Shown here one piece after another: positions 1 through 6,235 of a stretch of DNA of 15,659 nucleotides (the stretch's first letter is position 1; each line of letters begins with the position of its first letter). Below the pieces are notes generated by a model. The model worked only from the letters and a program-made list of their open reading frames with translations, was not told the origin of the DNA and ran no database searches. This stretch comes from JBAZOJ01 sp041648755. Its GTDB lineage: Bacteria; Planctomycetota; B143-G9. The DNA lies in the NCBI GenBank assembly GCA_041648755.1, contig JBAZOJ010000059.1:1-15659 (forward strand), written 5' to 3'. The position numbers were made by a program, and so were the translations under genes.

Positions 1-34
1 AACCGGCGCCGTGAGTACTCCCGCCCTTCCTTTG

Positions 35-64
35 GAAACTCCCCGGAATTGCAGGGGGAGTTTC
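35..64 (-). terminator. Inverted repeat after the paralogue operon, possible terminator
   Basis: A perfect 10 bp stem (GAAACTCCCC at 35-44 and GGGGAGTTTC at 55-64) with a 10-base loop lies 34 bases past the stop codon of the last minus-strand paralogue. The place fits the end of the operon, but neither side carries a T run, so this is not a classical intrinsic terminator. It could also be a 3'-end processing or mRNA-stability stem, or serve a gene to the left of the window. Confidence 0.4.
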
Positions 65-98
65 AGTCCCTGAGGGGTATCATTGCCGGGCTCGGTCA

Positions 99-1190
99 TC
101 AGGCCGCGCTCCCGTTTTGCTCGTTTGGTCCTTCTGCCGTCTTCAAGTGTTCCGCCAACATCTGCATGGCTTTCTGAATGTCCTGCTCGACAGACAGGCA
201 CAGTACGTATCCGCCTCTTGCCGACGAAATCCAGTTCTTGCGCTCAGATTCCTTGAGGCTCGCAAACGGCACGATAGAGCCGGAGAATCCGTGTGCAGTC
301 AGGTGTTCCGCCGAAGTTCGCAGACTGTCGAGGTCCTCGTTCTGAACCACGGGGGTCAGAACACCGGGCGAGCCAAACGGCTCAGGACCTTCCGGAGAGG
401 CGGAGCCGAGAACGCAAAGCCTCCGGGCCCGATTTAGCAGGTCGCGCAGATCGCAGGGGGCCATTCCATAGCGCCCGGGCAACTCGAATTCCCCTTTTTC
501 GAAGACCACCTTCACATTGCCTGTTACTTCCTGGTGGCGGAAAGCGTCAGGGCCTGTATCGGTCTCAATTCGAAGCATGAGTGGGGTCGGGTTCAGCCGA
601 AAGCGCCTTATCTCAGACCAGGCGATCTTGCGGGCGTGGGCGGAGCCAAGGATTTGAAGACCTTCTTTGCTCACTCGCAGGCGCGACATACCTCCGCGGA
701 TTTCGGCCCACGAAGAGACGAATAAGGTCGTGAACAACGCCGACAGGAAGAGCCCAAAGGCTGCCAAAAGGACCGCTCGCAGATCGAAGTCTTTGCACAC
801 TCCCAACACTCCGAGATAAACAGTAAAGTAGCTGAACAGCATGAATACTCCGGAAAACAGGAGCATCTCCTGCCCACCCTTGGCGGTTCCATGAAGCACG
901 AAGGGAAGCCGGGCACTGCTCCCCAGGTTTCTTGAGAAAAGGTGCATAATGACTTTGACGAGGGCATATATGAAGATCGGCCCGAGCACGAGGGATATCA
1001 GGCCACCCGCGATAAGACAGTACATTAACGCTTCTGACCTGTCCTTGAACTCATAGATTATTGCAGCTATGATGCCGAACCATGCGATCCCGGAAGCCGC
1101 AAGCAGGCCATAGCCGGCTTTTGATGTTCTGCGGAACTTCACTGGCAAGCTTGCTGCGTCAGAGGTGTTCATCTCTAACGAGTTCAACAC
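99..1190 (-). CDS. Paralogue 1 (last in operon): four-helix membrane protein with PH/YcxB-like and DUF2007-like domains
   Basis: A 363-residue protein of unknown function. Predicted helices lie near residues 26-48, 57-82, 105-132 and 138-161. They form two similar two-helix modules, each opened by a basic motif (LPVKFRRTSKAG at 15-26, LPFVLHGTAKGG at 95-106). Residues about 168-260 look like a bacterial PH or YcxB-like domain (EGLQILGS, then IAWSEIRRFRL, then GEFELP and a closing helix DLRDLLNRAR). Residues about 278-350 resemble DUF2007 (LDSLRTSAEHL, then GGYVLCLSVEQDIQKAMQ). These family matches are by pattern only. The basic residues before helices 1 and 3 suggest that both termini are cytoplasmic. 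The GTG start at 1190 overlaps the previous stop and has AAGGAGG 7 bases upstream; an ATG at 1172 is the alternative. Its tail lacks the KEGSPC ending of its upstream neighbours, as expected if that ending exists to encode a ribosome site. Confidence 0.85.
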   Translation of the reverse strand: MLNSLEMNTSDAASLPVKFRRTSKAGYGLLAASGIAWFGIIAAIIYEFKDRSEALMYCLIAGGLISLVLGPIFIYALVKVIMHLFSRNLGSSARLPFVLHGTAKGGQEMLLFSGVFMLFSYFTVYLGVLGVCKDFDLRAVLLAAFGLFLSALFTTLFVSSWAEIRGGMSRLRVSKEGLQILGSAHARKIAWSEIRRFRLNPTPLMLRIETDTGPDAFRHQEVTGNVKVVFEKGEFELPGRYGMAPCDLRDLLNRARRLCVLGSASPEGPEPFGSPGVLTPVVQNEDLDSLRTSAEHLTAHGFSGSIVPFASLKESERKNWISSARGGYVLCLSVEQDIQKAMQMLAEHLKTAEGPNEQNGSAA

Positions 1191-1204
1191 GGCGAGCCCT
1201 CCTT
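1184..1204 (-). promoter_or_regulatory. Coupling junction paralogue 2/1
   Basis: On the minus strand AAGGAGG (1204-1198) lies 7 bases before the GTG start of paralogue 1 (1190-1188), and the overlap GTGTTGA holds the TGA stop of paralogue 2. The Shine-Dalgarno sequence is encoded by the last codons (K-E-G) of paralogue 2, which implies translational coupling. Confidence 0.7.
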
Positions 1205-2023
1205 CTTTTCAAGCTCCTCCTCGCGTTCCTTCAGATGTTCCGCCAACGCCTGCATGGCTTTCTGAATGTCCTGCTCGATGGACAAGCACAGTACATAGCC
1301 GCCTCTTGCTGTCGAGATCCAGGGCTTGCGCTCAGTTGCCTTCAGTTGGTCCTCGGGGACGATGGATCCCGAGAATCCAAATGAGGCAAGATGCGAGGCG
1401 GCATTTCGCAGACTGTCCAGATCATCGTTCTGAATAACCGGGGTCAGGGTCGCAGGATTGCCAAATGGCTCGGGGACATTTTCTGCGCAAGGGTCGTCAA
1501 CGCAGATCATGCGTGCTCGGTGCAGGAGATTTCTGAGTTCAACAGGCCCCATTCCGTACCTGTCTGGCAGTTCGTACTCACCGCGTTTAAGGAGGATCTT
1601 CACTGGCCCAACAACGTCCTCTCGACGGACAGCGAGGTCTCCCGTTCCTTCCGAGCAGTCAATCTTCAGCGAAGTGTGTCCCAACCGGAAACCGTGGATT
1701 TCGCTCCAGGGGATACTCCTCGCCCGGGGCGATCCGTGGGTGCTCAGCCCCTCTTTCGTTACGCTCAGATAGGAAGACCGTTCCATGATGCCGAAAATGG
1801 AGGACACCAGGAGAACGCCGAACAGCACCGCAACCACCATTCCAGTTCCAAGCGCCAGGCTTGTGCCCGTCTTGCCAGACAGCCCGAAAGCTATCGAGAA
1901 GACGCCGAAAAACACCATCGTCCCCGAGAGCATGGCCAAGCCATATCCACCCGTTGATGCACCGCGCAGTGTGAATGGCATTTTGATCGCTTTTCCCGGA
2001 TGCTTGGGAGGCAGCTTCGTCAA
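1184..2023 (-). CDS. Paralogue 2: short member lacking the first membrane module
   Basis: A protein of about 279 residues and the most divergent array member. It has one two-helix module (helices near 27-50 and 56-80) opened by MPFTLRGASTGG, the motif that stands in the middle of the full-length copies. The whole first module is missing. The PH/YcxB-like part (about 84-172, with IPWSEIHGFRL and GEYELPDRYGM) and the DUF2007-like part (about 192-265, with GGYVLCLSIEQDIQKAMQ) are complete. The frame is open upstream to 2122, but that would overlap paralogue 3 by about 100 bases. I prefer the TTG at 2023-2021, which overlaps the paralogue 3 stop as TTGA and has GAGG 6 bases upstream. ATG at 1981 (265 residues) is the alternative. 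Its KEGSPC tail carries the ribosome site for paralogue 1. Confidence 0.8.
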   Translation of the reverse strand: MTKLPPKHPGKAIKMPFTLRGASTGGYGLAMLSGTMVFFGVFSIAFGLSGKTGTSLALGTGMVVAVLFGVLLVSSIFGIMERSSYLSVTKEGLSTHGSPRARSIPWSEIHGFRLGHTSLKIDCSEGTGDLAVRREDVVGPVKILLKRGEYELPDRYGMGPVELRNLLHRARMICVDDPCAENVPEPFGNPATLTPVIQNDDLDSLRNAASHLASFGFSGSIVPEDQLKATERKPWISTARGGYVLCLSIEQDIQKAMQALAEHLKEREEELEKKEGSPC

Positions 2024-2033
2024 GACAAGCCTC
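2020..2033 (-). promoter_or_regulatory. Coupling junction paralogue 3/2
   Basis: GAGG (2033-2030, minus strand) precedes a TTG codon (2023-2021) by 6 bases, and this TTG shares bases with the TGA stop of paralogue 3 (TTGA). It is weaker than the other junctions. It decides the TTG start of paralogue 2 over the upstream in-frame ATG at 2122. Confidence 0.5.
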
Positions 2034-3111
2034 GCTTCGGCTCGTGTGATTCCTCGTGCTTTGTCAGAAGTTCCGCGAGCACCTGCATTGCCTTCTGGAT
2101 ATCCTGCTCGACGGACAGGCACAGCACGTATCCGCCCCTTGCAGGAGAAATCCAGTTCTTACGCTCAGATTTCTTGAGGCTCGCAAACGGCACGATAGAG
2201 CCGGAGAATCCGTGTGCAGCCAGGTGTTCTGCCGAAGTTCGCAGACTGTCGAGGTCCTCGTTCTGGACCACGGGCGTGAGAGCACCGGGCGAACCAAAGG
2301 GCTCGGGGCCTTCCGGAGAGTCTGAACCGAGAACAATGATGCGTCGCGCCCGATTCAGCAGGTCCCGCAGATCGCAGGGGGACATTCCATAGCGTTCCGG
2401 CAACTCGAATTCCCCATGATTAAGGACTACCTTCACATTGCCTGCTACTTCCTGGCGGCGGAATGCATTAGAGCCTTCCTCGGTTTCCACGCGAAGCATA
2501 ATGGGAGTCGGGTTCAGACGGAATTTCCGTATCGCGGACCAGCAGTACTCGCGTGCGTGGACGGAGCCGAGAACCTGCAGACCTTCCTTGTTCACCCTAA
2601 GGCTGGACATGCCCGAGCGCATCTCTCCCCAGGAAGAGAAGAACAGAGTCGTGAACAATACAAGCAGAAAGAGTCCGAACACCGCAAAAAAGCCTGTAGC
2701 CAGATCGAACTCCTCAAGCGCCGAAATCACCGCGAAGACAACCGTAAAGAGACTGAACAGCATGAAGGCCCCGAAGGCGAAGACCAGCCCCTTCCCGCCC
2801 TTCGAGGCTCCCCTGAGCGTGAAAGGCGGGACCAGTTCTTCCGGGGGTTTGTGTCGAAGCCAGCAAAGCAGTATGTTGGCCAGGGAAGAAAAGAAGATCA
2901 GGCCCGAAAGCACAGACAGCAAGACCCCCGAGATCAGAAGAAGATCGAAGAAATGGGGCTCGTACTGCAGCACCAGAATCACGAGGGCAGTGCTGAGCGC
3001 TAAAGTTGCCCCGGAGACAAGGAGCATTACGTCCTTGCCCCGCGATGTTCCGCAAAGCTGAAGGGGCCTCTTTATTTCGCTCCCCAAGTCCTGCCAGAAC
3101 GAGTTCAACAA
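2020..3111 (-). CDS. Paralogue 3: four-helix membrane protein with PH/YcxB-like and DUF2007-like domains
   Basis: A 363-residue full-length member of unknown function. Helices lie near 27-49, 57-84, 107-132 and 138-161. Module motifs are RPLQLCGTSRGK (15-26) and PPFTLRGASKGG (95-106). The first 30 residues are nearly the same as in paralogue 4. Helices 3-4 resemble paralogue 1 (FGLFL, LFTTLF and SSW shared). The PH-like region resembles paralogue 5 (REYCWSAIRKFRLNPTP shared), and the C-terminal region again resembles paralogue 1 (AAHGFSGSIVPFASLK against TAHGFSGSIVPFASLK). The gene is thus a mosaic. The TTG start at 3111-3109 overlaps the paralogue 4 stop as TTGTTGA and has AAGAGGG 6 bases upstream. 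Its tail (KRGLS) differs from the KEGSPC type. Both ends are predicted to be cytoplasmic. Confidence 0.85.
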   Translation of the reverse strand: MLNSFWQDLGSEIKRPLQLCGTSRGKDVMLLVSGATLALSTALVILVLQYEPHFFDLLLISGVLLSVLSGLIFFSSLANILLCWLRHKPPEELVPPFTLRGASKGGKGLVFAFGAFMLFSLFTVVFAVISALEEFDLATGFFAVFGLFLLVLFTTLFFSSWGEMRSGMSSLRVNKEGLQVLGSVHAREYCWSAIRKFRLNPTPIMLRVETEEGSNAFRRQEVAGNVKVVLNHGEFELPERYGMSPCDLRDLLNRARRIIVLGSDSPEGPEPFGSPGALTPVVQNEDLDSLRTSAEHLAAHGFSGSIVPFASLKKSERKNWISPARGGYVLCLSVEQDIQKAMQVLAELLTKHEESHEPKRGLS

Positions 3112-3124
3112 GGCGAGCCCTCTT
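3105..3124 (-). promoter_or_regulatory. Coupling junction paralogue 4/3
   Basis: AAGAGGG (3124-3118, minus strand) lies 6 bases before a TTG start (3111-3109). TTGTTGA overlaps the stop of paralogue 4. The next bases (AACTCGTTCTGGCAG) are shared with the paralogue 5/4 junction, so the junction itself was duplicated with the gene. Confidence 0.65.
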
Positions 3125-4187
3125 TCTGTTCAACCGCCTCCTCGTGCTCTTTCAGATGCTCCGCGAGCACCTGCATTGCCTTCTGAATGTCCTGCTCGAC
3201 GGACAGGCACAGCACATATCCACCCCTGGCCGGGGACAGCCAGTTCTTGCGCTCAGATTCCTTCAACTGGGTGAGGGGCACAATGGAGCCAGAGAATCCC
3301 TGCGCCGCCAGGTGTTCTGCCGAAATTCGCAGACTGTCGAGATCCTCGTTCTGGACCACTGGGGTCAGAGCACCGGGCGAACCAAAGGGCTCGGGGCCTT
3401 CCGGGGAGGCGGAGCCGGGAACGCACAATCCGCGCGCGCGATTCAGCAAGTCCCGCAGATCGCAGGGGTCCATCCCATATCGCTCGGGCAACGTGAATTC
3501 CCCTTTCTCAAGTACGACCTTCACGTGTCCGGACACCTCCTTACGGCGGAAGGTCTCCTTCTCTTCCTTGCCATCGATGCGGAGCATTAGGGGCGTCGGT
3601 TTCAGGCGGAATCTTCTGATTTCAGACCAGCCGATCCTGCGTGCATGGGGGGAACCGAGCACCTGGAGCCCTTCTTTGGTAACCTGCAGGCATGACTTAC
3701 CCGCCAAGATGGAGAACAAGATTAGAGCTGCCTGAGCGGCGAGAAACAGTATCAGCATTACCGCGCCTGCTAAGCGGCTTGACCTTATGTTCCAGTCAAA
3801 CTCACACACGGACGTAGCAAAGTAGAAACAGAAGAGTATGCCAAGCTCGGATACCAAAAACTGGCCGAAATTCCCTTTTGAGGCTCCCTTGAGCTTGAAG
3901 GGCGGGACCAGTTCCTTCGGGGGGTTGTGTCGAAAACAACCGAGCAGAACGTTGGCCAAGGCAAGAAAGAAGATCATTCCGGAAAGCGCAGCCACCAGAC
4001 CATCCAGAATCAGAAGAGGATTCAGGAAACTGGGCTCGCGCTTCAGCACCATAAACACAAAGGTAATGCTGAGAGGAAAAGCAACCCCGGAGACAAGGAG
4101 CATCACGTACTTGCCTGGCGATGTTACGCAAAGCTGAAGGGGCCTCTTCACCTTGCTCCCCAAGTTCTGCCAGAACGAGTTCAACAA
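3105..4187 (-). CDS. Paralogue 4: four-helix membrane protein with PH/YcxB-like and DUF2007-like domains
   Basis: A 360-residue full-length member of unknown function. Helices lie near 27-48, 57-83, 107-128 and 138-161. Module motifs are RPLQLCVTSPGK (15-26) and PPFKLKGASKGN (95-106). Helices 3-4 differ from all other copies and the linker to the PH-like domain is shorter (LAGKSCLQVTKEGL). The PH-like part (about 165-257) pairs with paralogue 1 (GWSEIRRFRL, SASPEGPEPF). The last 20 residues (LAEHLKEHEEAVEQKEG) match paralogue 5. The TTG start at 4187-4185 overlaps the paralogue 5 stop (TTGTTGA) with AAGGAGG 7 bases upstream. The gene ends in KEGSPC, which encodes the ribosome site for paralogue 3. 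Confidence 0.85.
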   Translation of the reverse strand: MLNSFWQNLGSKVKRPLQLCVTSPGKYVMLLVSGVAFPLSITFVFMVLKREPSFLNPLLILDGLVAALSGMIFFLALANVLLGCFRHNPPKELVPPFKLKGASKGNFGQFLVSELGILFCFYFATSVCEFDWNIRSSRLAGAVMLILFLAAQAALILFSILAGKSCLQVTKEGLQVLGSPHARRIGWSEIRRFRLKPTPLMLRIDGKEEKETFRRKEVSGHVKVVLEKGEFTLPERYGMDPCDLRDLLNRARGLCVPGSASPEGPEPFGSPGALTPVVQNEDLDSLRISAEHLAAQGFSGSIVPLTQLKESERKNWLSPARGGYVLCLSVEQDIQKAMQVLAEHLKEHEEAVEQKEGSPC

Positions 4188-4201
4188 GGGGCGCCCTCCT
4201 T
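4181..4201 (-). promoter_or_regulatory. Coupling junction paralogue 5/4
   Basis: AAGGAGG (4201-4195, minus strand) lies 7 bases before the TTG start of paralogue 4 (4187-4185). TTGTTGA overlaps the stop of paralogue 5. The Shine-Dalgarno lies in the K-E-G codons of the paralogue 5 tail. Confidence 0.7.
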
Positions 4202-5281
4202 CTGTTCAACCGCCTCCTCGTGCTCTTTCAGATGCTCTGCGAGCACCTGCATTGCCTTCTGGATATCCTGCTCGACGGACAGGCACAGCACGTATCCACC
4301 CCTGGCCGGGGACAGCCAGCTCTTGCGCTCAGATTTCTCCAACAGGGCGAGGGGCACAATAGAGCCGGAGAATCCCTGCGCTGCAAGGTGCTCTGCTGAA
4401 GTTCGCAGACTGTCGAGGTCCTCGTTCTGGACCACCGGAGTCAGGGCACCGGGCGAGCCAAATGGCTCGGGGCCTTCAGGAGAGTCTGAACCGAGAACAA
4501 CGATGCGTCGCGCGCGATTCAGCAAATCCCGCAGATCGCAGGAGGACATTCCATAGCGTTCCGGCAACTCGAATTCCCCATAGTTGAGGACTACCTTCAC
4601 ATTGCCTGCTACTTCCTGGCGGAGGAATGCGTCAGGACCTGCCTCGGTTTCCATGCGAAGCATGAGGGGGGTCGGGTTCAGACGGAATTTCCGTATCGCG
4701 GACCAACAGTATTCGCGTGCGTGGGCGGAGCCAAGTACTTGCAGACCTTCATGGTTCACTCGCAGGCGGGACATTCCCTGGCGGAAGTCGCCCCATGCAG
4801 AGAAGAGCAAGGTTGCGAACACACCGGACATGATGAGCGCCAACGCGGTCAGGAGAAACATCTCCCCGTCGAGATCCCATTTTGCCACAGTAAAGGCAAG
4901 GACCGTTGTCATGAAGCTGAGGCTCAAAAGCGTCAAAGTCCCATAGATGATGAGTGGACCATAGTGCCCCTCTGAGTTTCCGTGCAGCACGAAGGGAAGC
5001 CGGACAGCTTTTTCCCCAAACGGCGACTTCCGTCGTCCGATGACTCTCACAAATGAGTTCATGAAGACGGCTGCGAACACCAGTGTCACCACGCCACCCA
5101 GAACCAAGTAACGTGGCCATAGGTCAGGATTCCGTCTGCTTTCGTAGGCCACCGCAGCGACAACGACGAGCCATGCAACCGCGGAAGCGACAAGCAGAAG
5201 ATAGCCGCCCTTCGATGTATGGCGAAACTTCACGGGCAGGCTCGCCTCCCTCAGGGAGTCCTTCCGAGACGAACTCAGCAT
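4181..5281 (-). CDS. Paralogue 5: four-helix membrane protein with PH/YcxB-like and DUF2007-like domains
   Basis: A 366-residue full-length member of unknown function. Helices lie near 25-47, 58-80, 105-132 and 140-163. Module motifs are LPVKFRHTSKGG (15-26) and LPFVLHGNSEGH (95-106). The PH-like domain is about 170-260 and the DUF2007-like part about 278-352. The N-terminal module is of the paralogue 1 type, the PH-like part is nearly that of paralogue 3 (REYCWSAIRKFRL, RIVVLGSDSPEGPEPF), and the tail is that of paralogue 4 (EHEEAVEQKEG). This is the clearest mosaic in the array. The ATG start at 5281-5279 overlaps the stop of paralogue 6 as ATGCTGA, with GGAG 8 bases upstream. Confidence 0.85.
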   Translation of the reverse strand: MLSSSRKDSLREASLPVKFRHTSKGGYLLLVASAVAWLVVVAAVAYESRRNPDLWPRYLVLGGVVTLVFAAVFMNSFVRVIGRRKSPFGEKAVRLPFVLHGNSEGHYGPLIIYGTLTLLSLSFMTTVLAFTVAKWDLDGEMFLLTALALIMSGVFATLLFSAWGDFRQGMSRLRVNHEGLQVLGSAHAREYCWSAIRKFRLNPTPLMLRMETEAGPDAFLRQEVAGNVKVVLNYGEFELPERYGMSSCDLRDLLNRARRIVVLGSDSPEGPEPFGSPGALTPVVQNEDLDSLRTSAEHLAAQGFSGSIVPLALLEKSERKSWLSPARGGYVLCLSVEQDIQKAMQVLAEHLKEHEEAVEQKEGAPC

Positions 5282-5293
5282 GGCATTTGCTCC
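5275..5293 (-). promoter_or_regulatory. Coupling junction paralogue 6/5
   Basis: GGAG (5293-5290, minus strand) lies 8 bases before the ATG of paralogue 5 (5281-5279). ATGCTGA overlaps the stop of paralogue 6. The geometry is as in the other junctions but the start is ATG. Confidence 0.6.
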
Positions 5294-5520
5294 AGCCAGA
5301 AGAACAGTGGGGCGGAAACCAGAAACAGCAGTACTCCCATTGTGATGAGGAGGTTGAGGAAGTGGGGCTGGTACGTTTGCACCAGAATCACGAGGACAAT
5401 GCTGAGAAGCAAAGCTATCCCAGCGACGATGAACAGCTCAAATCTGCCCTTTGATGCTCCGCAGAGCCTGGCGGGCAGCTTCGCTTCATGCCATGCGTTT
5501 TGCAAAGAGAAATTCAACAT
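5275..5520 (-). CDS. Paralogue 6 (first in operon): lone two-helix module
   Basis: A small membrane protein of 81 residues: only the N-terminal module of the family. It has the motif LPARLCGASKGR, then helices near 28-49 and 55-76, and ends FFWLEQMPC. It is closest to the first modules of paralogues 3 and 4 (the sequence QPHFLNLLI resembles EPHFFDLLLI). The PH-like and C-terminal domains are absent. The frame is open up to 5559, but the ATG at 5520-5518 is preferred: it gives the family start MLN, has GGGGA 5 bases upstream, and 5559 lies at the predicted transcription start. It may be a functional small protein or a deletion remnant; the ending EQ..PC loosely recalls the EQKEGAPC tail of the full copies, so an internal deletion is possible but not proven. 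Confidence 0.65.
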   Translation of the reverse strand: MLNFSLQNAWHEAKLPARLCGASKGRFELFIVAGIALLLSIVLVILVQTYQPHFLNLLITMGVLLFLVSAPLFFWLEQMPC

Positions 5521-5563
5521 AGTTTTCCCCAACGCAGTCGAGTCATTGTGTGTCCTCACGGGA

Positions 5564-5592
5564 ATTGTACGCTATAATAGCTTCGCAGTCAA
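5564..5592 (-). promoter_or_regulatory. Sigma70-type promoter of the paralogue operon
   Basis: On the minus strand TTGACT (5592-5587), a 17-base spacer and TACAAT (5569-5564) match the -35 and -10 consensus at five of six bases each with ideal spacing. Transcription would begin near 5557, giving a leader of about 37 bases before the ATG at 5520. Confidence 0.65.
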
Positions 5593-5734
5593 GTCCGCTG
5601 TAGGAGCCATTGCGAGCGGCAGCGGTGCAGTTCGAAGGCGCCTTTTTCCTGACAGGCGGGTTCCGGAAAGGCTTGGCGCCAGAGACAGCCAGTCAGGCTT
5701 GTTGCAGCGTGTGCGTGGTGCCGGGCAAAAATAT

Positions 5735-5755
5735 TTGACAGCCCCTTCCTGTAAT
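5735..5755. promoter_or_regulatory. Candidate Rrf2 operator (imperfect dyad over the -35 region)
   Basis: TTGACAG (5735-5741) and CTGTAAT (5749-5755) form an imperfect inverted repeat (core ACAG/CTGT) around a 7-base centre. It covers the -35 box and spacer, where a regulator would block polymerase. Rrf2 proteins commonly repress their own operons through such dyads. The match to any defined Rrf2 site is not established. Confidence 0.35.
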
Positions 5756-5762
5756 GTATACT
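5735..5762 (+). promoter_or_regulatory. Sigma70-type promoter of the Rrf2 operon
   Basis: TTGACA (5735-5740), a 16-base spacer and TATACT (5757-5762). The -35 is perfect and the -10 has one mismatch; an A/T-rich stretch (caaaaatat) lies just upstream. Transcription would begin near 5769, only about 9 bases before the ATG at 5778, so the mRNA would be almost leaderless. Confidence 0.7.
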
Positions 5763-5777
5763 GCTCAGGTAGATATT

Positions 5778-6209
5778 ATGACACCACTGCGTTTCAATAC
5801 TCAGGCCCGTTACGGAATGCGCGCGATGATCTGTATCGCGCGGCGCCACCCCGACCCCACACCATGCGAGAAGATCGCCTGCGAACAGCGCATATCCAAG
5901 AAGTACCTGGACCGAATCCTCGGCAAATTGCGTTCGGCCGGAATACTCAAGAGCGTGCGGGGCAAACTCGGCGGTTACGAGCTTGCCCGGCCGCCCGAAG
6001 AGATCTCGCTGTTCGATATCCTCACGGTGCTCGATGGCTACCTTGACCCGGTTGTCTGTGTTATGAGCCCCGAGAGATGCAATAAATCGGCCGTCTGTCC
6101 CGCGCGCACCGTCTGGTGCTCCCTGGCTGATTCGTTCCACGGAACGCTCAAGGGAATATCCCTGGCCTCGATGGCCGCCAAGGGCGCTGGCGAAGCCTGC
6201 TGCAGTTAA
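5778..6209 (+). CDS. Rrf2-family Fe-S transcriptional regulator (IscR/NsrR-like)
   Basis: A 143-residue DNA-binding regulator. The N-terminal winged helix-turn-helix spans about residues 4-75, with the family start (FNTQARYGMRAM), the recognition region SKKYLDRILGKLRSAG and the wing RGKLGGYELA. The C-terminal part has C94-x6-C101-x5-C107, spaced close to the three cluster ligands of IscR (C-x5-C-x5-C), plus C114. It therefore probably binds an Fe-S cluster and senses redox state, oxygen, NO or Fe-S supply; which one cannot be told. The frame opens at an ATG at 5754, but that codon lies inside the predicted promoter, and the ATG at 5778 gives the usual family N-terminus. A weak AGGT lies 7 bases upstream. 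It precedes the oxidoreductase by 26 bases, so it is likely the local regulator of that operon. Confidence 0.92.
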   Translation: MTPLRFNTQARYGMRAMICIARRHPDPTPCEKIACEQRISKKYLDRILGKLRSAGILKSVRGKLGGYELARPPEEISLFDILTVLDGYLDPVVCVMSPERCNKSAVCPARTVWCSLADSFHGTLKGISLASMAAKGAGEACCS

Positions 6210-6235
6210 ACTACCCCCCCCGCAAGGAGGTTCAA

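Noticed and set aside
1391..1957. Plus-strand open frame of 188 codons inside paralogue 2
   Set aside because: It is antisense to a conserved family member, and similar shadow frames recur opposite the other copies because the copies are similar.
5573..5578. Perfect TATAAT on the plus strand
   Set aside because: No acceptable -35 lies 15-19 bases upstream, and the next plus-strand gene has its own better promoter 160 bases downstream.
5636..5645. AAGGCGCCTT followed by TTT as a terminator
   Set aside because: The palindrome has no loop and only 5 bp arms, and it lies between two divergent promoters.
5219..6046. Plus-strand open frame of 275 codons
   Set aside because: It runs across the start of paralogue 5, all of paralogue 6, both promoters and part of the Rrf2 gene, so it cannot be real without destroying well-supported features.
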